Assembly: GCA_949987705.1 (NCBI GenBank)
Contig: OX465281.1
Span: forward strand, 102,137,248-102,201,247
Source of the DNA: Thereva unica
Taxonomy: Eukaryota > Arthropoda > Insecta > Diptera > Therevidae
Direction of reading: 5' to 3'
DNA: 64,000 nucleotides
Shown here: positions 12,561 to 23,389 of the stretch, piece after piece
Position numbering within the stretch: position 1 is the stretch's first letter
Layout of the letters: each line of letters begins with the position of its first letter
The notes under the pieces: generated by a model
Seen by the model: the letters and a program-made list of their open reading frames with translations, nothing else
What the model was told of the DNA's origin: nothing
The model's database searches: none
Translations under genes and position numbers: made by a program

Positions 12561-12941
12561 CAGTGCTGCGTAAAAAATTAAGACCATATTCAATGGCTTT
12601 GGCTTGGCTTCATTTTCATCTATGAAAAAAATTCGTTCCAGGTTTGCGGATTCCAATTCCTGTGGGTGATACCCTCTATGCCACAAAACTCTTGCTCGAG
12701 CAGGTCTGCATGTTAGGATTTTTTTGTCGTGCTCCGATCAAACTATCCTTTTGCGCAAAGGATTCGTCAAATGTGACCAGCAGACTTTTGCGTAATGGAG
12801 ATCTGTTTTATTTTAATGAAATTATTACAGAAACTAGACATTAGATTTATGTAGCCCAACATATCATTCGAAAGCTGTAGGCATCGAAAGTAAAAGTTTC
12901 ATGATAAAGTGTAGGTGGTCTTAATTTTTTACGCAGCACTG
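12561..12941. mobile_element. Tc1/mariner-type non-autonomous element
   Basis: Terminal inverted repeats of about 26 bp start CAGTGCTGCGTAAAAAATTA at 12561 and end in the complement at 12941. The element is flanked by TA on both sides (12559-12560, 12942-12943), the target duplication of the Tc1/mariner superfamily. At 381 bp it is far too short for a transposase; minus-strand frames show no clear catalytic motif. It sits inside repeat U1, where the other copies have no insertion. Confidence 0.85.
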
Positions 12942-12943
12942 TA

Positions 12944-13870
12944 TATTTCGTCAATTTTTTCAATAATTTTTAATATTTTTTTTTGTCCAAAGGAAATTTT
13001 TTTAACAGTTGTTACTTTGCAAATTACTGAATTGTTGAGTAGAAGAAAAAACACTCCTCTTCAAAAATTACATACATTTTTGCAGGAACTTTAGAGTAGA
13101 GTTATGCGTGCAACGGAAGAAGTGGAAAATTCGATGGCTTCTCTTAAACTGTAAAATTAACTTACATCTCAGTTCTAAAGAACTAATTTGAGAACATCGT
13201 TTGTAACCGTTCAATCAAGGTAGAACTGGATAACGTCGGATCTCGGCCGGCGTTCCGAAGGGTCAATATAAAACAAGTACGGACCAGACCTTGTCTTGTG
13301 CCTTGTGAACTTGATCCTTACGGAAATTTGCACCACTCTTCCCTTTATCTCAGTGGGCAAAAAGAATCTAATAGCTAACTCATCTCTTAACATCTTAAGA
13401 TACAAATCCACCAAGGCAAACAAACATTTGCTCGCCAGTAAAATGACGTCACGAAGAAATTACATATCGCAGCTATGCACATCTGAAACATCATCTTTTT
13501 ACGTCATTATCACGTCAAAAGCCTGCGAACAAATGCCTTGGTGGACTCGTACCTTTAGACGTAATTTAATCTTCAAATGCCCTATTCCGTATTACAATAT
13601 TCTTAAATCCGATCCGAAAACGAAACAGCTTTCAAGTAAACATTTGCCAATATTGTTAAATTTTCATGTAAAATGAATACCACCAATATGACAGTATTGT
13701 AATAGAGAATAAGGTCCCAGATCTGCGATGGAGTAATTACATATTCCAACTCACCAAACAAGCTTATCAATGCCTGAGATTCCTCAAGAGATGCAAGTTC
13801 CCCCTTCAGCCAGCTGCCCTGACTACAACCTACAAGTCCTACATTCCGCCTTGTATTGAATTGTATCAAG
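12944..13870 (+). pseudogene. Repeat U1, middle part with LINE reverse-transcriptase relic
   Basis: This matches 35486-36525 (U2) and the minus strand at about 24.1-23.8 kb (U3). Near 13230-13270 it carries decayed RT motif-B sequence (in U2 read as AGVTQGS...LFLIFISDLLS). At 13705-13865 lies a region like the C-terminal part of LINE ORF2 (NKVPDLRWSN, RFLKRCKF, YKSYIPP). Between them, at about 13570-13710, is a stretch with CTATTACAATATT and GTAATAGAGAATAAGG like the ends of the MITE at 40.75 kb. Frames are full of stops. The repeat stops at 13870, where U2 continues without a break, and resumes at 21622. Confidence 0.65.
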
Positions 13871-13894
13871 GGCCGTTGCAAGGTTAAAAAGGTT

Positions 13895-14030
13895 ATATAA
13901 AATAATAAATTTTAAAATAATATATAAAAAAAAAATCAATTTAAAATAATAAAAAAAATAAATCAAAAAAATAAATCAATAAAAAAAATAAAAAAAATAA
14001 AAATAAAAAACAAAGAATCAAAGTCCAAGA
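13895..14030. repeat. A/T low-complexity tract
   Basis: Nearly pure A and T with AAATAAAT-type repeats. It may be an expanded poly(A)-like tail or slippage product at the left of the composite insertion. Confidence 0.8.
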
Positions 14031-14032
14031 AA

Positions 14033-14270
14033 GGACGCGCTGCGCGACTATACTTACGCGAGTTTGGCCCCGTTATTCGTTGTGTCTCTCTCTAGCCTAA
14101 ACCATTTTCAGTATTCAAGATAAGGAAAGAGAGAGGCTAGCGAGAAACGACTTTCGTCTCCGCGCCATAAGTGACACCTTGCGGTCGAACCGTGAGACGT
14201 AAAACGTTGTCAAGGGTAGCGGAATACTAGATTCTATGAAATTGACTTTTTTAAAACGTTTTTTGTATGT
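14033..14270 (+). repeat. Array-flanking direct repeat, left copy
   Basis: It starts GGACGCGCTGCGCGACT and includes GTTTGGCCCCGTTATTCG, AAGTGACACCTTGCGGTCG and ATACTAGATTCTATGAAATT. The same ~240-bp block recurs in the same orientation at 20285-20530 with few differences and small indels. Inside is a potential stem between TCGTTGTGTCTCTCTCTAGC and GCTAGCGAGAAACGA. It is GC-richer than its surroundings. No coding or RNA-gene identity is recognised. Confidence 0.75.
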
Positions 14271-14575
14271 TTTTAGCTCGCTTTCTTGTCTGGCTGTTTG
14301 TCCGGTACAAATCTTGCAATCGATTTTTTGACTACTTCCGGTTACCCGATCACCCTGAAATTTTGCACACAGCTTCAGCTCCGATGACAATACAATATGG
14401 TATACTCATTATACCGTTAGATCAATGGCGGAGGACTCTAGACGACGGATTACTGTTTTCTTCTCGGAACAAATTTTGCATTCGATTTTTCAAATACTTC
14501 CGGATATCCAATTATGGTGAAATTTTGCACACAGCTTTAGCTGTGATGACAATGCAATATGGTACATACCTTTAG
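14271..14575 (+). repeat. Two diverged ~150-bp tandem units
   Basis: Two units share TTTTGCACACAGCTT, a preceding TACTTCCGG motif and GATGACAATRCAATATGG. They resemble the 50.8-51.3 kb repeat in layout (a 'TGCAAAATTTCAGCTC'-like motif near CATTGTCATCC) more than the main satellite that follows. Confidence 0.6.
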
Positions 14576-17500
14576 TCCATGGAGGCCGTCTCAGGAGGGC
14601 GGACTGAAATATTCTTCACAAACCCTTCGACATGGATATTAAATGAAATGGTATGATAAGTAGAACACCATAAGCAATATAGTATACTCAATTTATCGTT
14701 TGGTCCATGGCGGTCATCTCCAGAGGGCGGATTTACGTGATCCATGGCGGCCTCTTCAGGAGGGTGGGTTACCATTCTCTTCAGAGCACTTTCGACATGG
14801 GTATCAAATGAAAGGGTATGATAATTAGAAAACAATAAGCAATATAGTATACTCAATATTTCGTTTGGTCCATGGCGGCCATCTCAAGAGGACCGATTAA
14901 CATTTTCTTCACAACCCCCTCGACATGGGTATCAAACGAAAGGGCATCAAAAGTAATGCAATAAGCTATGTCTTTAGATCCATGGCCACCTCCTCAGGAG
15001 GGCCGGTTACCATTCTCTTCAGAACCCTTTCGACATGGGTATCAAATGAAAGGGTATGATAAGTAAAACACCATAAGCAATACAATATACTCAGAACATC
15101 ATTAGGTCCATGGCGGCCTCTTCAGGAGGGTGGGTTACCATTCTCTTCAGAGCCCTTTCGACATGGGTATCAAATGAAAGGGTATGATAATTAGAAAACA
15201 ATAAGCAATATAGTATACTCAATATTTCGTTTGGTCCATGGCGGCCATCTCAAGAGGACGGATTAACATTTTCTTCACAACCCCCTCGACATGGGTATCA
15301 AACGAAATCAAACGAAAGGGCATCAAAAGTAATGCAATAAACTATGTCTTTAGATCCATGGCCACCTCCTCAGGAGGGCCGGTTACCATTCTCTTCAGAA
15401 CCCTTTCGACATGGGTATCAAATGAAAGGGTATGATAACTAAAACACCATAAGCAATACAATATACTCAGAACATCATTAAGTCCATGGCGGCCTCCTCA
15501 GGAGGGTCGGTTACCATTCTCTTCAGAACCCTTTCGACATGGGTATCAAATGAAAGGGTATGATAAGTAGAATACCATAACCAATATAGTATGCTCAACA
15601 TTTCGTTTGGTCCATGGCGGCCATCTCAAGAGGACGGATTAACATTTCTTTCAGAACCCCCTAGACATGGGTATCAAACGAAATGCCATCAAAAGTATTG
15701 CAATAAGCTATGTCTTTAGATCCATGGCGACCTCCTCAGGAGGGCCGGTTACCATTCTCTTCAAAACACTTTCGACATGGGTATAAAATGAAAGGGTATG
15801 ATAAGTAAAACACCATAAGCAATACAATATACTCAGAACATCATTAGGTCCATGGCGGCCTCCTCAGGAGGGTGGGTTATCATTCTCTTCAGAACCCTTT
15901 CGACATGGGTATCGAATGAAAGGGTATGATAAGTAGAATACCATAACCAATATAGTATGCTCAATATTTCGTTTGGTCCATGGCGGCCACTCAAGAGGAC
16001 GGATTAACATTTCTTTCAGAACCCCTCGACATGGGTATCAAACGAAAGGCCATCATAAGTAATGCAATAAGCTATGTCTTTAGATCCATGGCCACCTCCT
16101 CAGGAGGGCCGGATACCATTCTCTTCAGAACCCTTTCGACATAGGTATCAAATGAAAGGGTATGATAAGTAAAACACCATAAGCAATACAATATACTCAG
16201 AACATCATTAGGTCCATGGCGGCCTCCTCAGGAGGGTCGGTTACCATTCTCTTCAGAACCCTTTCGACATGGGTATCAAATGAAAGGGTATGATAAGTAG
16301 AATACCATAACCAATATAGTATGCTCAACATTTCGTTTGGTCCATGGCGGCCATCTCAAGAGGACGGATTAACATTTCTTTCAGAACCCCCTAGACATGG
16401 GTATCAAACGAAAGGCCATCAAAAGTATTGCAATAAGCTATGTCTTTAGATCCATGGCGACCTCCTCAGGAGGGCCGGTTACCATTCTCTTCAGAACACT
16501 TTCCACATGGGTATAAAATGAAAGGGTATGATAAGTAAAACACCATAAGCAATACAATATACTCAGAACATCATTAGGTCCATGGCGGCCTCCTCAGGAG
16601 GGTGGGTTATCATTCTCTTCAGAACCCTTTCGACATGGGTATCGAATGAAAGGGTATGATAAGTAGAATACCATAACCAATATAGTATGCTCAATATTTC
16701 GTTTGGTCCATGGCGACCATCTCAAGAGGACGGATTAACATTTTTTTCAGAACCCCCTCGACATGGGTATCAAACGAAAGGCCATCATAAGTAATGCAAT
16801 AAGCTATGTCTTTAGATGCATGGCCACCTCCTCAGGAGGGCCGGATACCATTCTCTTCAGAACCCTTTCGACATAGGTATCAAATGAAAGGGTATGATAA
16901 GTAAAACACCATAAGCAATACCATATACTCAGAACATCATTAGGTCCATGGCGGCCTCCTCAGGAGGGTCGGTTACCATTCTCTTCAGAACCCTTTCGAC
17001 ATGGGTATCAAATGAAAGGGTATGATAAGTAGAATACCATAAACAATATAGTATGCTCAATATTTCGTTTGGTCCATGGCGGCCATTCCAAGAGGACGGA
17101 TTAACATTTTCTTCACAACCCCCTCGACATGGGTATCAAACGAAAAGGCATCATAAGTAATGCAATAAGCTATGTCTTTAGATCCATGGCCACCTCCTCA
17201 GGAGGGCCGGTTACCATTCTCTTCAGAACCCTTTCGACATGGGTATCGAATGAAAGGGTATGATAAGTAGAATACCATAACCAATATAGTATGCTCAATA
17301 TTTCGTTTGGTCCATGGCGGCCATTCCAAGAGGACGGATTAACATTTTCTTCACAACCCCCTCGACATGGGTATCAAACGAAACGGCATCATAAGTAATG
17401 CAATAAGCTATGTCTTTAGATCCATGGCCACCTCCTCAGGAGGGCCGGTTACCATTCTCTTCAGAACCCTTTCGACATGGGTATCGAATGAAAGGGTATG

Positions 17501-20284
17501 ATAAGTAGAATACCATAACCAATATAGTATGCTCAATATTTCGTTTGGTCCATGGCGGCCATTCCAAGAGGACGGATTAACATTTTCTTCACAACCCCCT
17601 CGACATGGGTATCAAACGAAAAGGTATCATAAGTAATGCAATAAGCTATGTCTTTAGATCCATGGCCACCTCCTCAGGAGGGCCGGTTACCATTCTCTTC
17701 AGAACACTTTCGACATGGGTATCAAATGAAAGGGTATGATAAGTAAAACACCATAAGCAATACAATATACTCAGAACATCATTAGGTCCATAGCGGCCTC
17801 CTCAGGAGGGTGGGTTACCATTCTCTTCAGAACCCTTTCGACATGGGTATCGAATGAAAGGGCATGATAAGTAGAATACCATAACCAATATAGTATGCTC
17901 AATATTTCGTTTGGTCCATGGCGGCCATCTCAAGAGGACGGATTAACATTTCTTTCAGAACCCCCTCGACATGGGTATCAAACGAAAGGCCATCAAAAGT
18001 ATTGCAATAAGCTATGTCTTTAGATCCATGGCGACCTCCTCAGGGGGGCCGGTTACCATTCTCTTCAGAACACTTTCGACATGGGTATAAAATGAAAGGG
18101 TATGATAAGTAAAACACCATAAGCAACACAATATACTCAGAACATCATTAGGTCCATGGCGGCCTCCTCAGGAGGGTGGGTTACCATTCTCTTCAGAACC
18201 CTTTCGACATGGGTATCAAATGAAAGGGTATGATAAGTAGAATACCATAAACAATATAGTATGCTCAATATTTCGTTTGGTCCATGGCGGCCATTCCAAG
18301 AGGACGGATTAACATTTTCTTCACAACCCCCTCGACATGGGTATCAAACGAAAAGGCATCATAAGTAATGCAATAAGCTATGTCTTTAGATCCATGGCCA
18401 CCTCCTCAGGAGGGCCGGTTACCATTCTCTTCAGAATACTTTCGACATGGGTATCAAATGAAAGGGTATGATAAGTAAAACACCATAAGCAATACAATAT
18501 ACTCAGAACATCATTAGGTCCATAGCGGCCTCCTCAGGAGGGTGGGTTACCATTCTCTTCAGAACCCTTTCGACATGGGTATCGAATGAAAGGGTATGAT
18601 AAGTAGAATACCATAACCAATATAGTATGCTCAATATTTCGTTTGGTCCATGGCGGCCATTCCAAGAGGACGGATTAACATTTTCTTCACAACCCCCTCG
18701 ACATGGGTATCAAACGAAAAGGCATCATAAGTAATGCAATAAGCTATGTCTTTAGATCCATGGCCATCTCCTCAGGAGGGCCGGTTACCATTCTCTTCAG
18801 AACACTTTCGACATGGGTATCAAATGAAAGGGTATGATAAGTAAAACGCCATAAGCAATACAATATACTCAGAACATCATTAGGTCCATAGCGGCCTCCT
18901 CAGGAGGGTGAGTTACCATTCTCTTCAGAACCCTTTCGATATGGGTATCGAATGAAAGGGTATGATAAGTAGAATACCATAACCAATATAGTATGCTCAA
19001 TATTTCGTTTGGTCCATGGCGGCCATTCCAAGAGGACGGATTAACATTTTCTTCACAACCCCCTCGACATGGGTATCAAACGAAAAGGCATCATAAGTAA
19101 TGCAATAAGCTATGTCTTTAGATCCATGGTCACCTCCTCAGGAGGGCCGGTTACCATTCTCTTCAGAACCCTTTCGACATGGGTATCAAATGAAAGGGTA
19201 TGATAAGTAGAATACCATAAACAATATAGTATGCTCAATATTTCGTTTGGTCCATGGCGGCCATTCCAAGAGGACGGATTAACATTTTCTTCACAACCCC
19301 CTCGACATGGGTATCAAACGAAAAGGCATCATAAGTAATGCAATAAGCTATGTCTTTAGATCCATGGCCACCTCCTCAGGAGGGCCGGTTACCATTCTCT
19401 TCAGAATACTTTCGACATGGGTATCAAATGAAAGGGTATGATAAGTAAAACACCATAAGCAATACAATATACTCAGAACATCATTAGGTCCATAGCGGCC
19501 TCCTCAGGAGGGTGGGTTACCATTCTCTTCAGAACCCTTTCGACATGGGTATCGAATGAAAGGGTATGATAAGTAGAATACCATAACCAATATAGTATGC
19601 TCAATATTTCGTTTGGTCCATGGCGGCCATCTCAAGAGGACGGATTAACATTTCTTTCAGAACCCCCTCGACATGGGTATCAAACGAAAGGGCATCAAAA
19701 GTATTTGCAATAAGCTGTCTTTAGATCCATGGCGACCTCCGCAGGGGGCCGGTTACCATTCTCTTCAGAACACTTTCGACATGGGTATAAAATGAAAGGG
19801 TATGATAAGTAAAACACCATAAGCAATACTATATACTCAGAACATCATTAGGTCCATGGCGGCCTCCTCTGGAGGGTGGGTTACCATTCTCTTCAGAACC
19901 CTTTCGACATGGGTATCAAATGAAAGGGTATGATAAGTAGAATACCATAAACAATTTAGTATGCTCAATATTTCGTTTGGTCCATGGCGGCCATTCCAAG
20001 AGGACGGATTAACATTTTCTTCACAACCCCCTCGACATGGGTATCAAACGAAAAGGCATCATAAGTAATGCAATAAGCTATGTCTTTAGATCCATGGTCA
20101 CCTCCTCAGGAGGGCCGGTTACCATTCTCTTCAGAACACTTTCGACATGGGTATCAAATGAAAAGGTATGATAAGTAAAACACCATAAGCAATACAATAT
20201 ACCATAAACAATATAGTATACGCAATATTTCGTTTGGTCCATGGCGGCCATCTCAAGATTGCGGGTTACCATTTTCTTCTCAAC
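14576..20284 (+). repeat. Higher-order satellite array, ~120-bp monomers in ~367-bp trimers
   Basis: About 47 monomers of 110-130 bp form roughly 15 higher-order units. Three monomer types alternate: one opening TTAGGTCCATGGCGGCC (about 130 bp), one TTGGTCCATGGCGGCCAT with GAGGACGGATTAACATT (about 111 bp), and one TAGATCCATGGCCACC (about 127 bp). Each has CGACATGGGTATCAAA followed by GAAAGGG. Starts of the first type at about 15103, 15479, 15848, 16212 and 16579 give the period. Copies of the same type are nearly identical, monomer types clearly differ: the signature of higher-order homogenisation. Local dimeric units (~241 bp) occur at about 17180-17665. ORFs inside it are by-products. Confidence 0.95.
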
Positions 20285-20530
20285 GGGACGCGCTGCGCGA
20301 CTCTACTTACGCGAGTTTGGCCCCGTTATTCGTTGTGTCTCTCTCTACCGTAAACCATTTCAGTATTCAAGATAAGGAAAGAGAGAGGCTAGCGAGAAAC
20401 GACTTTCGTCTCCGCGCTATAAGTGACACCTTGCGGTCGAACCGTGAGACGTAAAATTGTATTAAATTAATTAACACTTTACAGAAATGCAATGAATACT
20501 AGATTCTATGAAATTGACTTTTTGTATGTC
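20285..20530 (+). repeat. Array-flanking direct repeat, right copy
   Basis: This is a second copy of the 14033-14270 block in the same orientation, with a ~30-bp insertion before ATACTAGATTCTATG and a few substitutions. It directly follows the last, aberrant satellite monomer. Confidence 0.8.
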
Positions 20531-20963
20531 GAGTGGCCTAGATTCTAAAGTTAAGTAAGTCCTTGGAACTATTTTATCCAGAAACTACGTTTTTTTGCTG
20601 TGCCTAAAATAGTAGAAAGAAAGTAAAAAAATAAAAACATACGAATTATAGAAACGGTACTAAAATTGTGGAAAAATAATTCGAAAAATTTAAATACTAA
20701 ATTATTTATGCCCAGTGTTTAGTTTAGTTTTTTAAATAAGAAAGAAAATAAAAAAAAAATAAAATGTGACTTTTTTAAATTTTGGTTTTTAAAATGTGAC
20801 ATTTTATAGTTTCGTAAATTATCTAGATGGACTTTTTTCAATTTTGGTTATTACATACAGTTAATATAAATATTATTTTTATATAAAATTTACTAATTTA
20901 AAAATTCCATTTATTAATCTAATCGATTATTTACAAAAACGAAACAAATCCAAATAATGATAA
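20531..20963. other. AT-rich spacer
   Basis: Very AT-rich with no convincing ORF. It contains a short imperfect repeat (AAATGTGACTTTTTTAAATTTTGG / AAATGTGACATTTTATAG type) near 20762-20830. Confidence 0.5.
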
Positions 20964-21621
20964 AACAAAACAGATGATATATAAAAATCTAAATAATGTT
21001 GAATAAACTTCCAAAATTACCTCAAAAAGGTAAATGAATCACGTCGCAAGATTTCGCGCTTTTCTATTATCAATCTCCCTATTTCGATATTTCTATTATT
21101 ATTGTCATTATTATATTGTTATTTTGTTTTTAATTTTGCTTAAGCTTTCTTTTTTAAAAATTGAAATTATTTTCAACAAAAGAAGCGAAATCAATTATTA
21201 CGTAACAAATCGTTTGTTTTTTTATATTAGGTGCAACAAAAAAATCTGGGGCCTGTATTAAACAAGATTTAAAGGTTGAACAAAGCCGAACTCAATAAGT
21301 AATTAACAACCTTTAAATCTTGTTTAATACAGGCCCCAGATTTTTTTGTTGCACCTAATATAAAAAAACAAACGATTTGTTACGTAATAATTGATTTCGC
21401 TTCTTTTGTTGAAAATAATTTCAATTTTTAAAAAAGAAAGCTTAAGCAAAATTAAAAACAAAATAACAATATAATAATGACAATAATAATAGAAATATCG
21501 AAATATGGAGATTGATAATAGAAAAGCGCGAAATCTTGCGACGTGATTCATTTACCTTTTTGAGGTAATTTTGGAAGTTTATTCAACATTATTTAGATTT
21601 TTATATATCATCTGTTTTGTT
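20964..21621. repeat. Inverted repeat (foldback) with ~310-bp arms
   Basis: Left arm about 20964-21277 and right arm about 21306-21621 are almost perfect reverse complements around a ~28-bp loop. The same 75-codon ORF therefore appears once on each strand (21034-21261 plus, 21324-21551 minus), which is not evidence of coding. At the centre, each arm carries GGGGCCTGTATTAAAC pointing toward the loop, like the start of the GGGGCC-type MITEs elsewhere in the window. Its right end coincides with the edge of the composite insertion. Confidence 0.9.
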
Positions 21622-22217
21622 GAACATAACTCGTATATCTGGGCAGAAGTTCTATTCCCAGGCCACACCCCATACGACTGATGACCCCGACCAAAAGTTC
21701 ACGAGCCTTAATAATACCCAGGGGCCGTATTTGGTTTCTCGAGTCGACATTGTCGTCTGTCGATAAATAAAAATTGGCATTTGGCGACACGATATCGTCT
21801 TTTTTCGTGTCGATAAAGACGTTTGACTATTATTAAAAAGCTCAATTTATGCATGCAATAAACTTTTAACAATTTCTATTTTAATTAAATATACCTACGT
21901 GATTTACTGCCTTGGAGTAATACCACCCAATTTGATGGTTTTGTATGGCTGCGCTTAGCTGTCGATTTGGTCGTGAAACCAAATATGAAACTTAAAGAAA
22001 ATCGAGAAGCTTTTTTTGTCGAGTCGATCCATCGTGTCGAGAAACCAAATACGGCCCCAGGTACCCAGGCACAAGCCACCATCGATAACCTCGATACTTC
22101 GGGAGCATCCAGTTAGCAATATTATAACATTATTAATATTAAGTAAGTCAGGTGTAAGCTTTTCTTTGGAAAAATTAAATTAAAGAACAAAGCTTCAGTC
22201 TCGGTTTAGTCTTTATC
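21622..22217 (+). pseudogene. Repeat U1, 3' part (LINE ORF2 end and 3' UTR)
   Basis: It resumes the LINE-like sequence left at 13870 (GAACATAACTCGTATATCTGG, matching 36525 onward). It is interrupted by a MITE at 21721-22061, continues with GATAACCTCGATACTTCGGG, and ends near CGGTTTAGTCTTTAT, where similarity to U2 also ends. That shared end is probably the 3' end of the family. Confidence 0.65.
21721..22061. mobile_element. MITE with GGGGCCGTATTTGG ends
   Basis: Terminal inverted repeats of 22 bp begin GGGGCCGTATTTGGTTTCTC. The element is flanked by a repeated TACCCAGG (21715-21722 and 22062-22069), compatible with an 8-bp duplication as in hAT elements, though ends and duplication overlap and are slightly asymmetric. 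The paralogue near 36605 has no insertion at this point. Confidence 0.75.
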
Positions 22218-22899
22218 AAAATGCGTCTGGTTGTAATTACTATAATTTGTTTAATCGTCCCCTCAATTTATTTTAAGTCGTTATAAATCCTTAGTTTTTG
22301 TTGTAATAAAAGAACTGTAACTTTAATTGTTTTTGACAATTGCATGGCGCGAACCTCTATTACCCTAAAAACTAGCTTGCCTTGGCTGGAGAAGGTGCAA
22401 AACGAAGAAGGTGCATTGGTGATAGCACCCTTTTGCTCCTCTATAGACTCTTCAAGGAACTGTAGAAATGTAGCAGCCCTCACTAACTTTTACCGCTTTT
22501 ATCTACATGCACCTCTTTTTCCCAAGACTAGCCAACTCGGCCCTTCCCAGGCCCACTACATACCCCCCCTTCGTTAATAAATAGAACACACAGTCGGTGT
22601 TACTGGGACCATATAACACCTCACAGATAAAACCCAAGGTTCATCGAAATCTACTGACGCACTATCCAGACTAACCTAAACTTACTAGTAGACATTGCAT
22701 CCTGACTTGAAGGACATAACGTACTAACGGTATAAAGGATTGGACTTGGCCATGCGACATATGTAAATAACGATAAATAAAATCAAAAATAAAAATTATT
22801 TTATATATGTATGTATATCAATAATAATACAATTATCCGTAAAAATTTCAAATTTCTACGAACTAAAATACCTGAGAAAAAAATCTAAAAATTTGTCAT
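22218..22899. other. No recognisable feature
   Basis: A 77-codon ORF at 22344-22577 has ordinary amino-acid composition but no known motif, no similar neighbour and a competing ORF on the other strand. I do not call it a gene. Confidence 0.45.
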
Positions 22900-23350
22900 T
22901 CAAAATTCCTTAAATGAAATAATCCCTGAAAACCCATTTCAATTTTTTCAACATAATAAAAAACGCTTGATGCCAAATTTCCCATTAAAATTATTTCGCC
23001 CATTCATTTCATGCCCTCATTGTCAAATTTCACCCATCGAAATCATCATTTATTCATCCTCCTTACCCTTCCTCAGCAAAACAATAGGAATAAGCGCATA
23101 GTAATCTATTTTTAGATCCACCGCCACTAAAATCAAAGCCGCAGCTTCTGATTTTTTTTCAAATGCGCGAAGGGCTTTAACTTGAACAAGGAAAAGTTTA
23201 TTTCGGAAACTAACCATATATAGCGGAGCATAAAAACCTGCGATACTAGCGCACCCAGCTCGTGGTGCCGCAACTGGAAGTTAATTTGACTCGCGTTTGT
23301 CCATATCTACTTGTATATAATCAATGTAATCAATGTACCCGCACAGGAAT
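22900..23350 (-). repeat. Repeat family U fragment, minus strand
   Basis: Reverse complement shows the landmarks of U1 at 11.3-11.8 kb and U2 at 25.99-26.28 kb (ATGCGCGAAGGGC / TAGATCCACCGCC and GAATGGGCGAAAT-type stretches). It ends with TTGACTCGCGTTTGTCCAT and TATATAATCAATG, the empty-site version of the locus where a MITE sits at 41108-41410. Confidence 0.5.
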
Positions 23351-23389
23351 CTATTCCCAGTAGGAATTCTAGGAAGGCCTTACCGATGG

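Larger units (their letters stand above)
13871..21621. mobile_element. 7.75-kb composite insertion in repeat U1, carrying the satellite array
   Basis: The uninterrupted paralogue at about 36500-36540 runs straight from the sequence ending at 13870 to that starting at 21622, so everything between was inserted, in one or several steps. Its contents in order are an A/T-only tract, a ~240-bp block, two diverged ~150-bp units, the 5.7-kb satellite, a second copy of the ~240-bp block, AT-rich DNA, and a ~310-bp-arm inverted repeat whose right end is the insertion edge. No transposase is seen. The left edge reads A|TC, which would fit a Helitron start, but no CTRR-type end is seen on the right. Confidence 0.6.

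Noticed and set aside
12393..12844. Tc1 transposase coding in the 381-bp element
   Set aside because: Frames on both strands lack the D,D,E motifs and the element is too short.
13871..13872. A|TC as a Helitron 5' end for the whole satellite insertion
   Set aside because: No hairpin or CTRR end at the right edge (21621); kept only as a possibility.
15238..20272. ORFs of 60-95 codons within the satellite array
   Set aside because: They repeat with the array period and arise from monomer lengths divisible by three; no protein motif.
21034..21551. Identical 75-codon ORFs on opposite strands
   Set aside because: Direct consequence of the inverted repeat; low-complexity hydrophobic product.
22344..22577. 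77-codon ORF as a host gene
   Set aside because: No motif, competing antisense ORF, no splice or expression signal.
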